DNA of 64,000 nucleotides. Source: Cyanoderma ruficeps (taxonomy: Eukaryota; Chordata; Aves; Passeriformes; Timaliidae). Below, one piece after another: positions 47,701 through 59,700 of the stretch. Position 1 is the first letter of the stretch. Each line of letters starts with the position of its first letter. The notes under the pieces were generated by a model. That model was not told the origin of the DNA. It ran no database searches and saw only the letters and a program-made list of their open reading frames with translations. The position numbers were made by a program, and so were the translations under genes. The stretch covers positions 480,776-544,775 of the forward strand of contig VZDJ01000224.1 in assembly GCA_008694505.1 (NCBI GenBank), written 5' to 3'.

Positions 47701-50700
47701 CCATCCCCTGCCTGAGCCCAATCCTCGTTCAGTGTCACCCCAAAACCTGCTGTCCTGGAGGAATTTTGGTGCCTTTTTGTCCCTGTCCTGATTGGTGAAG
47801 TCCTCAATTTAAAGCCCTCGTGGGCTCCCTAGGGCTGGTCAGGGCCACACCGTGTCCCTGGGCTGAGCTCTTGGACTCTCCTGCTGTGGCAGGAGGGAGT
47901 GAGGGTGGCTCCAGGTGGCACCCAGAGCTCTGTGGGGACAGAATGGTCAGCCCAGGTGGCACCCAGAGCTCAGAGGGACAGAGGGACACTGAGCCTGATC
48001 CCAGCCCAGAGCCAAGGCTGGGAGTGGGTGACCCCGCTGGGATTTGCTCCTGGGGAGGGAGGAGGGCGCTGCCCCACGCTCAGCTCTTCTCCTTTGGGAG
48101 CAGCACGCGGCCCAGATGGAGCAGAAGCAGAACGAGACGGAGAACAAGAAGGTGCACGGGGACGTGGTGAAGTATGGGAGCGTCATCCAGGTACGGATCC
48201 AACAGCTCTGGGAAGGGGCTGGGGGTGTCTGAGGGGGGCCCTGGGGGGGCTGCACTTCTCATCTCTCCCACCCTTGGCCCCTCCAGCTGCTGCACATGAA
48301 GAGCAACAAGTACCTGACGGTGAACAAGCGGCTGCCGGCGCTGCTGGAGAAGAACGCCATGCGCGTCACCCTGGACGCCACCGGCAACGAGGGCTCCTGG
48401 CTCTTCATCCAGCCCTTCTGGAAGCTCAGGAGCAACGGGGATAACGTGAGCCTGGGGGCCCAGCAGGCCCTGAAGCGGGGTGCAAAGAGCTCCGTGCCCC
48501 GGCTGGGCTCCTCACAGGGCGCCCGCCTGGTCTCATCCTCGCTCCCCTTCTCCCATTTTGCTCCCCAGGTAGTCGTGGGAGACAAAGTCATCCTGAACCC
48601 CGTGAACGCCGGGCAGCCGCTGCACGCCAGCAACTACGAGCTGGCTGACAATGCTGGCTGCAAGGAGGTACAGGAGGGCCTGGGGGGTTTCCTTTCCTTT
48701 CCTTCCCCTTCCTTCCCCTTCTTTTTTTCCCCCTTCTTTTTTTCCCCCTTCTTTTTTCCCCTTCTTTTTTCCCCTTCTTTTTTTCCCCTTCTTTTTTTTT
48801 CCTCTTCTTTTTTTCCCTTCTTATTTTTCCCCTTCTTTTTTTTCCCCCTTCTTTTTTTCCCCCTTCTTTGTTTTCCCCTTCTTTGTTTTCCCCTTCTTTG
48901 TTTTCCCCTTCTTTTTTTTCCCTCTTCTTTTTTTTCCCCTCTTCTTCTTTTTTTTCCCCTTCTTTTTTTCCCCTTCTTTTCCCTCCTCTTCCCTTTGTCC
49001 CGGGGTCATGACCACACTCTCTTGCTCTGCAGGTGAACTCAGTCAATTGTAACACCAGCTGGAAAATCAACCTGTTCATGCAGTTCTGCGACCACATGGA
49101 GGAAGTGCTGAAGGGGGTGAGGAAGGAGGTCTGGGGGGACAGGACGTGTGACAAGGCAGGGAAGAGCTCCTGCCCTGGGGGCCGTAATTCCTGGGAGAAT
49201 TCACCACCCGGAGAGCAGTGAGGCAGAGTGGGATATTTTAGGCTCTGCTGGCAGCAGGGAGCTGAGGGCACAAATCACCAACCTCAGGGTGTTTTGGGGA
49301 CAACCCCAGGCCCCAACACTGGTTTCTTGTGCCGGGACAATTCCAGCTGCCCAGCCCTGCTGTTGCCTGGGAAAGGAACTTTCCCTGCGGAGCTATTGTT
49401 CGGGGCTGAGGTCCTCCAGGAAGCAGCTGGATGGATGTGGATTGTTAGGATCTTACAGCCCGGCATCCCCCAGGTGCAGTGCTTATCCCAGCCTCCCACA
49501 TCCTCCTTCCCGGGGTGTTAATGCCTTCAACAGGTCAGGGAGTGGAGCCTCTGCCTGCTCCAGGGGTGGAAAGTGATGGATTCACATCCATTTATCCCCT
49601 GGGGGTGGAAGCAGAGGGGTCACCCGTGGATAATGGGAGTGGTGGCAGTGCAGGGTGCCTGTGCCCCATGCCCTGGGCTCAGAGCAGCATTTGTGCTGCC
49701 TGGGACAGGTTTTAGCAGAGCTCGGGGAGGTTGGATGGGAAGAGGTGACAGTACCCTGTGTGTCCCAGGGCCCCACAGTTCCTGCCATGCAGCTGGGAGC
49801 TGTGCCCAGGAGGAATCCTGTCCCCTTTTCAGCATGAGGGGTCACAAGAGGAGATGCATTGCAGGAGAGCCATGGAGAAATTTCTCCACCGACTGAGTGG
49901 TTAAACACGGGAACAGGCTCCCCACCACAGTCACCGTCCCTGGAGGTGTTCAAAAACGAGCAGACAGACACTTCAGGATGTGGTTTAGTGGGCGTGGTGG
50001 TGAAAGATTGGACTTAACGACCTTGGAGGTATTTTCCAACCTGAAAGACTCCAGGATCCTTTGACCCTGACCCTCAGCCCTGTGTCCTGGTGCAGGGGGA
50101 CGTGGTGAGGCTGTTCCACGCCGAGCAGGAGAAGTTCCTCACCTGCGACGAGTACAAGGGCAAGCTGCACGTCTTCCTCCGCACCACCCTGCGCCAGTCG
50201 GCCACCTCGGCCACCAGCTCCAACGCCCTGTGGGAGGTGGAGGTGAGCAGGGAGGGCGTGGAGGGGCCGTTTGGAGACCTCCCAGTCCCTCCCGTGCTGT
50301 GCCTGAGCTCTGCCCTGCCTGTCCCAGGTGGTTCACCACGACCCGTGCCGAGGGGGGGCCGGCCACTGGAACGGCCTGTACCGCTTCAAGCACCTCGCCA
50401 CGGGCAACTACCTGGCAGCGGAGGTAAGGGGGTGGCAGAGGGGTGCAGGAACCTGCCCTGGGGCTGTGGCACCCCTTGCAGAGGCACTGCCCACCTCGGG
50501 CAGGGAGCGATGCCCAGCGTTTCCTCTGGTCCCCTCCAGTTTGCTCCCCGCGGCTCCTCCTTGCTCGCAGATGTTGGCACCCGACCGCCGTGATCGTTTA
50601 CCTGGTTTAGGACCAAACCTTCCCCCTGAAATCCCCCAGTGAAGGGGTTTTCTTGCTCACATTTGGGGTTTGGCTCCTCTTCTGGCCCAGGGGGACAGGA

Positions 50701-53700
50701 CGGGGTGGCTGGGGCGTTTCTGTGCTCACCCCATGCCAAGGGAGCGACGGGCACGGCCCCGGTGCGTTGGAAGTGGGACGTGACTCATCCTGGCAGAGGG
50801 TGGGGGCAAAATCTGGGTCTGGAAGCACCATCTGCCAGGTTCTTCTGCTCCCATTTAAGGCCAGCTCAAGGCCTCCTGAAGGAGTTGCTGCCCCTGGGTA
50901 ATGGGGTGTGTTTGGCACTGCCGGGACCGAGGGCTGTGCTCTGCTGCCGGGGCAGGAGGGACATCCTGGGGGTGCCCCCCAGCTGGAGAAGACCCCCCCG
51001 GGCAGCCCCCAGGGCCCTTCCATCACTGCAGGGTGGAAAACAGCAAACTCTGGGGCTCTGAAATGGGTTCTTTAAACCCAAAGACATCCTGTTAACACCT
51101 TAAGACGAAAGAAGGTCTGGGACTGAGCCCATCCTGGCTGGTGCTGCTCACTGGGAGCTCAGCCTGGAGCCTCCAGGGAGCTCTTGCTGCCACACAGAGC
51201 CCAGGTCTGCTCCCCTGGGCTCCCCCGTGCTGCTCCCAGGGCTGGGACACCCTGCACTGGGCTCAGGTCGCATTTTCCAGCCCCATCTGGGCAGGTTTCC
51301 TCTCCGTGTTCAGGGAAGGCAGGAATAGGGATCGCACACCACCCTCTGGGGTTTGGAGGGACTGACCGACTGACAGCCGCTTTTCATCTCCCTCTTTAAC
51401 TTTTCAGGAAAACCCAAGTTATAAAGGAGACGTGGCTGAGCCCAAAGCAGCGCCCACGGTGAGCAGAACCGCTGCTGCCGCTGCCCCAACCACGCCAGCT
51501 CTCAGCCAGGGCCTGAAAGCAGGGAAATGCCCCAAAACAGAGCCCTCTGAGGGGGCTGCAGCCCAGTTTGTCCCACAGCATCCCACTTAGAGCAGCGTCC
51601 CTGTGTCACACCTCTGAGAGGTCCCTGCCAAAACCTCTCCGAGGTGTCCCAGTGCATGTTGGCTCACCAGGCCACGGGGAAATGCTTGGTAGATGAGAGA
51701 GTTGGATGTTCAGGGCGGGTTTTCTGTGCTGTTGGTGAGGTTTGCATCGAGGGGGGGCTCGTAGCTCAGGGGCATCCGCGCCGCTTGTGCTCCGCTCGTG
51801 TGAGACTCAGCCCTGGCAAAGCTTCTGCTGCATCCCCCCCGATGCTGAGCGTGCAGGGGACCCCCGAGCCGGGCTCAGAGACCCCCTCCCCACCGTGCAG
51901 GGGGGCAGCAGCCGTGCCAGCCGCAGGAACACCGGGGAGAAGATCAAGTACCGGCTGGTGGCCGTGCCCCACGGCAACGACATCGCCTCCCTGTTCGAGC
52001 TGGACCCCACCACGCTGCAGAAGACGGATTCCTTCGTCCCACGGTACAGCGGCGGGGTCGGCAGGGGGAGGGGGGGCTGAGTGCTGGGGGAAGGGCAGGG
52101 CTGGCGTGTCCCCAGGGGGACGCTCTGTGGGGGTGGCTCAGCAGGGCGTTGTGCTGTTGGCAGGAACTCCTACGTGAGGCTGCGCCACCTCTGCACCAAC
52201 ACCTGGATCCAGAGCACCAACGTGCCCATCGACATCGATGAGGAGAGGCCCATCCGCCTCATGGTAGGGCCCCGCTCCCTCCTCCCTCCCGGGCTTTATT
52301 CCCTGTTCCCTGAGAGCTCTTAGAGTGCTCCTTCCCTCCCAGCACCCGGGGACTGAAACAGCCTGGATGATCCAAAGGGGTGGGTGGACACCAGCCTGGA
52401 GCCCACCCCAGTCACACAGAGCCCACCCCAGCCCCTGTGATGGGGACAAACTTTGTCACTGATGTCAGCAGGGGTGGGGATGCACCTGGCATGGCCCTGT
52501 CTGTGTGACGCTGCTTCTCCATTCCCAGCTGGGCACGTGCCCCACCAAAGAGGACAAAGAAGCTTTTGCCATTGTCTCCGTGCCCGTGTCCGAAATCCGG
52601 GACCTGGACTTTGCCAACGATGCCAGCTCCATGCTGGCCAACGTGGTGGAGAAGATGAACGAGGGTTTCCTCAGCCAGAACGACCGGAGGTAAAAGCCCC
52701 CTGGGGATGGGGCTGTGCTGGGCTCCTCCAGGGGCTCCCCAGCAGGATGAGGCCCCTGCCTGGTGCTGGTGCCAACTCTGCCCTTGCTTCCCTGCCCACA
52801 ACCCCAATCCACGCCTGCTTCTCCCAGGAGCCTGGCGAGGAAACCAGATAACGGCACAGCCCAGCTGTGGCCCCTCCTAGAAAAATATCCTAGAAAAATA
52901 TCCCAGAAAAATACCCGAGGAAAATATCCGAGGGGCTGGGAGATGGCCCCACGATAGGGGCAGCCGCCTTAGTCACTGTATTATTTTTAGGTGGGTGGGT
53001 TCCTGGTGCTTCCTGAGCAGACACAGATCCCTGTGGGACAGAGCGAGCGGCTGCCGCCCTGCCAGCCCGGCCCACGGGGGTGACCACGGGGGTGGCCACG
53101 GGGGTGACCACAGGGGTGACTACAGAGGTGACCACAGGGGTGACCACAGGGGCAGAGGCGTTAAATTCACAATCCCTGGTGTGAGGCACAAGCAAAGCCC
53201 CCCCAGACATTCTCCCTGGCACATGCAGGGACCATAGGGGCTGCAGATCCAGCCACTGACCTCCATCAAGGAGTGCAGGGTCGGCCAGCAGCTCCCCTGG
53301 CAGGTTTCCGAGGCTCTTTGGTCCCCGAAACCCACCAGCATCACTGCAGGGACCTGAGTCTGGGCAGGTGAGCAGCCCCCAGCCCACCCACCCCGTGTCC
53401 CTTTGCAGGTTCGTGATCCAGCTGCTGGAGGACTTGGTGTTCTTTGTCAGTGATGTCCCCAACAACGGCCAGAACGTGCTGGACATCGTGGTGACCAAGC
53501 CCAACCGGGAGCGGCAGAAGCTGATGCGGGAGCAGAACATCCTGAAGCAGGTGGGTGGCCCTGGGGACCTGCATCCCAGCAAGGCTGGGACATGTCCTGT
53601 GGAGATGTCCTGTCCTGCTCAGGGCCACTCTGGGGGCCAGAGGGGTGGAAAACCCCAGGAAGGAGAGTCTGGCCTCCAGCTCATGCCGTGGTGTCCAGCC

Positions 53701-56700
53701 ATGCACAGGGGGCTGGCGTGGAGCAGGACACAGCCCTGATGTCTTGTTTTGGGCAGATCTTTGGGATCCTGAAGGCCCCTTTCAAGGACAAGGGCGGGGA
53801 AGGGCCCCTGGTGAGGCTGGAAGAGCTGTCGGACCAGAAGAACGCTCCCTACCAATACATGTTCCGCCTGTGCTACCGCGTGCTCCGGCATTCCCAGGAG
53901 GATTACCGCAAGAACCAGGTGCCAGGGGGTGACCCCCACCCCACGGAGCCTCGGGGGGGACACAGGGACATCACTCACAGCCCCTCTGTGCCCGCTGCAG
54001 GAGCACATCGCCAAGCAGTTCGGCATGATGCAGTCCCAGATCGGCTACGACATCCTGGCCGAGGACACCATCACGGCCCTGCTGCACAACAACCGCAAGC
54101 TGCTGGAGAAGCACATCACCAAGACCGAGGTGGAGACCTTCGTCAGCCTGGTGCGCAAGAACCGCGAGCCACGGTGCGTGTGGGGGGTCCCTGCGGGGTG
54201 GGCGGGGAAAGGGGAGCCACGGGGAGCCCCCCTCTCACGGCAGAGCCGCCTCTCCCCCCTCCCCGGCAGGTTCCTGGATTATCTCTCGGATCTCTGCGTA
54301 TCCAACAACATCGCCATCCCCGTCACGCAGGAGCTGATCTGCAAGTGTGTGCTGGACTCGAAGAACAGCGACATCCTCATCAAAACCGAGTGGGTGCCTG
54401 AGGGAGAGGGTTTCCACCTCAGGGGTTTGTGGTGGGTTGGAGGTCAGGCGCCCACCAGAGCTGCTCACTCTGCAGCTGGAGAGAGGAGAGAAAAGTTATC
54501 CAAGGGTTTGTGGGTTGGGATAAGAACCAGGAGAAATCGCTCACCAAATGCAATCGCAGGTGAAACAGGCTCCAGTTAGGAATGTGAATTCAGTTTGTTC
54601 TTAACTGAATCAGAGCAGGATAATGAGAAGTTAAACCCCTTAGAAACACCTTGTCCCCCCCTACAAGGAACCCACTACAGGCTGGGCCTGGTCCCACTGA
54701 AGCTCCGTCACCCCTTGAGGTGCAGCCCCTCCACCCATGGGAGCATGTCCAGATTTCCCCTTTCCTGTCCCAGGCTGAGGCCAGTGAAGGAGATGTCCCA
54801 GACCCACGAGTACCTGAGCATCGAGTACTCGGAGGAGGAGGTCTGGCTCACCTGGACAGACAAGAACAACGACCACCACGAGAAAAGCATCCGGCAGCTG
54901 GCACAGGAGGCCCGGGCTGGCAACGCCCACGACGAGAACGTCCTCAGCTACTACAGGTGAGACTCCTGTGGCACCACCTCTCCAGGTGAGGCTGTGAGCG
55001 TTGCATGGCCTCACTCCCTCTCCCCCTCACCCCCGGGCAGGTACCAGCTGAAGCTCTTTGCCCGCATGTGCCTGGACCGCCAGTACCTGGCCATCAAGGA
55101 GATCTCGCAGCAGCTGGGGGTGGACCTGATCTTCCTGTGCATGGCAGATGAGATGCTGCCCTTCGACCTGCGCGCCTCCTTCTGCCACCTCATGCTGCAC
55201 GTGCACGTGGACAGGGACCCGCAGGAGCGGGTGATGCCTGTGAAGTTTGCACGGCTCTGGACGGAGATCCCCACAGCCATCACCATCAAAGAGTGAGACA
55301 CGCTGGGGCTCAGGATGGATTTGAGGGACAGGGGGTGGCAGGGGGGCGTTTGTGCAGTGACCTGGGTAGGTCTGAGCCCTCAGAAGGAAGTGGGCTCCAT
55401 CTGTCACAGCATCACTGCTGGTCATGGTGGCTCAGGAGCCACCTGGGCAGTGCTCCCGCCAGCTGGGTGTGAGGACACTGCTGTCCCCAGCTCACCCTGA
55501 TGTGTCCCCCTGCAGCTACGACTCCAACCTCAACGTCTCGCGTGACGACAAGAAGAACAAGTTTGCCAGCACCATGGAGTTTGTGGAGGACTATCTCAAC
55601 AACGTGGTGAGCGAGGCCGTGCCCTTCGCCAACGAGGAGAAGAACAAGCTCACCTTCGAGGTGCGGGCCCTGCCGTGTCACCGGCACCTTGCGGCGTGTG
55701 ACACAGTCCGGCTGCTGCTGCCCCTGCATGTCCCTGTCCCCCACCATGGATTGTCCTGCTCAGCCCCCGCCACGGCGAGGTCTGGAGCTGCCTTGTCCTT
55801 CCCCAGGTCGTCAGCCTTGCCCACAACCTCATCTACTTCGGCTTCTACAGCTTCAGCGAGCTGCTGCGCCTGACACGGACCCTGCTGGGCATCATCGACT
55901 GTGTCCAGAACCCTCAGCTGATGATGCAGGCCGTCTACAATGATGAGGTGGCAGGTGAGTCCCTGTTTGTGGCCAGGGAGGTGTTTCCTGTAGTCTGCCC
56001 AGTGTTTTCCGTGGTCTGCCCAGTGCTTTCCCCTTTTGGTGGCAAGAAAACCAGACACGGGCCCTCTGATGTGGCTGGGTGTGCACATGGGGTGGTGAGC
56101 CCTTGCCCGTGCCAAAATAAATACTCAGTTCCTTCTGCTCGTTCTCTGATTAAGTCTAGAGCATTTTTCAGTCCAAGCGGGTCCTTCCTTGGTCCTCTGC
56201 CGCCTCCCTCTCCACCCACACTAACTGTGGCTGCCTCTGCAGGGAAGAACGTGCGGAGGTCGATCCAGGGCGTGGGGCAGATGATGTCCACCATGGTGCT
56301 GAGCAGGAAACAGTCCATCTTCAGCACCCCCAGCCTCAGCGCTGGCTCTGCCCCTGAGCAAGTGGACAGAGGGAGGAGCATTGAGAACGAGAACATTGTG
56401 GTGATGGAGACCAAGCTGAAGATCCTGAAGATCTTGCAGGTGGGAGCCAATGGGGTGGTGGGACCCGTGGGATGGGGGTGTGTGGTGTGGTTTTCTCAAG
56501 CAGGGGCACAGTTGGCATGAAGAGGGCACTCAGTCACTTCTGGTTTCTCCTTCCCTGCTGCTTCCAGTTCATCCTGAACGTGCGGCTGGACTACAGGATC
56601 TCCTACCTGCTCTCTGTCTTCAAGAAGGAGTTTGTGGAGGTTTACCCCATGCAGGACAGCGCGGCCGATGGGACAGCTCCAGCCTTTGACTCCACAAGTA

Positions 56701-59700
56701 ACTCTCCCACTTTGCTCCTGGCACACCCCCAGCTCAGCAAACCCCAGGGGCTGGGAGGACACGGGTGGCATCTCCAGCAGAAGTGACATCTCCGGCAGCT
56801 GCTGCTAGCAGGGGGCCGGGAGGGGTGGAGTTTGTGACCTGGTGGGAACAGGATCAGGGAGCTGGGTTGGTTCCTGTGGGTTCCTGCCAAGACAGAAGGG
56901 CTGGAATTGTCCACCCTTGTCACTCCTTTCCTCTCCCTGCAGCCGCAGCCATGAACCTGGACCGGATCGGGGAACATGCCGAGGCCATGTTCGGTGTGGG
57001 GTGAGTCCCTGCCCCATAGGTCCCCTGGCCATAGGGCCCTTCCCCTTCTGTTCATCCCACCCAGGCTGGGAGCTGCAGGTGATGAGGAGGACGAGGCTCT
57101 AAAGGCTCTAAAGCTGCCCCCATCAGCCCCTGAGCTCCGTGTTAACACCCCGTGCCTCCACCCCGCTGCAGGAAGTCGAGCAGCATGTTGGAGGTGGATG
57201 ACGAGGGAGGGAGGATGTTCCTGCGGGTGCTGATCCACCTGACCATGCACGACTACCCCCCGCTCATCTCGGGCTCCCTGCAGCTCCTCTTCAAGCACTT
57301 CAGCCAGAGGCAGGAGGTCCTGCACACCTTCAAACAGGTGACACCGAGGGGACCTGGAGCACCCCACGCCTGGCTGTGGGTGGGGGACGTGGGGTGGGTC
57401 CTGGCCCTTTCCTTGGGAGGGAGATCTGGGAGTGGGATCTGTGCCCTGAACTGGAAACCCCTGGGAATGTCACTGCAGGTCCAGCTCCTGATCTCAGCCC
57501 AGGATGTGGAGAACTACAAGGTGATCAAGTCGGAGCTGGACAAACTCCGCACGATGGTGGAGAAATCGGAGCTCTGGGTGGACAAGAAGGGCAGCACCAA
57601 AGGGGACAGCACAGGGGACGGGAACAAGAAGGAGAAGAAGGAGGTGAGAGCCCTGAGCAAGACACTGGGATCCAGGTGGGAAAGGAGTGGAGGCGGGGGG
57701 CAGCTCACCTTGATCCAACACCTGATGCCTCTCGATGGAGGGGCTCCAGGAGGGTCCTGTGGGGTGTGGCTGGAGGGGCACGGTGTGACCCCGGGGCTGT
57801 TGTGTCCCCTGCAGCACGGTGCTGACGAGGAGGTCATTGCTCCAGGAGAGAAAAGCAATGAGAACTACCAGATAGTGAAAGGGGTGAGTGAGACCAAACC
57901 CCGGTGTGCCGGCTGGAGGGAAAGGGGTGAAATCCTGGGGGGATTTCCAAGTTCTCCTTCAGTAGAAGCAAGTCCCAGCCTGGCTAGCTCCAGCCAGCTC
58001 AGGAGAAAAAGGAAAAGCTGTCACATCCTTGCACTGGGGGGACTGGAGGGGACTGGGTGGGTGACGAGGGCTCTGCACGGTGCCACCGGGAGGATCCCTG
58101 AGGTGGTGCCGAGGTTGGTGAGGAAAGCAGGGAACACCCAGGATTATGGAGGGAACACCTGAAATGCAAACCAGCCCCAGTGCTGGTGACCATGCTGAGT
58201 GGCTCCAGGCTCAGCCCCTGCCCCCCGTGGTCCCTCTGTCCCCAGATCCTGGAGCGGCTCAACAAGATGTGCGGGGTGGGGGAGCAGGTGCGCAAGAAGC
58301 AGCAGCGCCTGCTGAAGAACATGGACGCCCACAAAGTGATGCTGGACCTGCTGCAGATCCCCTATGAGAAGGTGGGTGGACAGAAACCAATCGGTCCTGA
58401 GCACCCAGGGCAAAGGGGGCACATGGGGACCCCCTGAGTGGCCTCCTGCCACTCCCATCCCTCTCAGCTCCGCGTGTTTCTCCTCTGTCCCCTCCTCAGG
58501 GGGATGCCAAGATGATGGAGATCCTCAAGTTCACCCACCAGTTCCTGCAGAAGTTTTGTGCTGGCAACCAGGAGAACCAGGCCCTGCTGCACAAACACCT
58601 CAACCTGTTCCTGACCCCAGGGGTAAGGAGAGGGCACGGAGGGGCAGCAGCACAGGGAAGGAATTCGGCACCACTCCTGGGGCTGAGAGCACGGGAATGA
58701 AAAACCAGGAGGAGACAGAAGGCAGGGCAGGAGTTGGGGATGGCTCTGCAGCCTCCTGACCTCACTCTGCCCCTTGTCCCCAGCTGCTGGAGGCAGAGAC
58801 GATGCAGCACATCTTCCTCAACAACTACCAGCTGTGCTCGGAGATCAACGAGACGGTGCCGCAGCATTTCATCCACTGCGTGGCCACCCACGGCCGCCAC
58901 GTCCAGTATCTCGACTTCCTGCACACCATCATCAAGGCCGAGGGCAAGTACGTCAAGAAGTGCCAGGACATGATCATGACTGAGGTGAGGACCTCTCCTG
59001 CGGGGCAGGAGTTGGGGGGAGGCAGGACAAGGCTCTTGGAACCTGCACTGTTGGCTTCTTCCTTGAGAAGAGCCTTCCAGCCGTGCTGGATCCTCCCTGG
59101 AACCAGCCAGCCCCAGTGGCCATCCTGAGTGGCCATCAGCCATCTCCAGGGGCTCGGTGCGAGGTCCAAGAGCCAGTTTGGGAGCCCCAGAAATTTGATT
59201 GCGCTGCCAATGCCTGGTTTTCCCTGTTCACACAAATCCCTGTCCCCCTTCCCGGCCACTGCTGCTCATCCCCCGCTGCAGAGGGGACACCATTGGCCTT
59301 GGAGGTTTCTGACCTTCCTTTTCTAAGGTGATGACCACTGACCACTGAGCACTGACCCTTCCCTGCAGCTCACCAATGCCGGGGATGATGTGGTGGTTTT
59401 CTACAACGACAAGGCTTCGCTGGCCACCTTGCTGGAGATGATGACAGCAGCCAGGGACGGGGTGGAGGAGAACAGCCCCCTGATGTACCACATCTCCCTG
59501 GTGGACCTGCTGGCTGCCTGCGCCGAGGGCAAGAACGTCTACACCGAGATCAAGTGCACGTCCCTGCTGCCCCTGGAGGACGTGGTGCGGGTGGTGACAC
59601 ACGAGGACTGCATCACGGAGGTACGGGGTGGCTGCCAGGAGGGCGCTGGGGCTCTGCACTGATTGTCCCCTGACGGTGTCCCTGCCCCTTTCCCCTGTGC

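Larger units (their letters stand above)
45800..48103 (+). other. ITPR3: Distal part of ITPR3 intron 3
   Basis: It holds two blocks of one minisatellite (46.92-47.17 and 47.90-47.98 kb) in otherwise unique sequence. No further exon was recognised. Confidence 0.5.

Noticed and set aside
48588..49271. Lys/Glu/Gly-rich minus-strand open frame
   Set aside because: It is the complement of the polypyrimidine tract in ITPR3 intron 6, so low-complexity translation only.
57152..58162. Continuous 336-codon frame read through ITPR3 exons 25-28
   Set aside because: It reads through introns with clear GT/AG boundaries; only the exon parts match the receptor.
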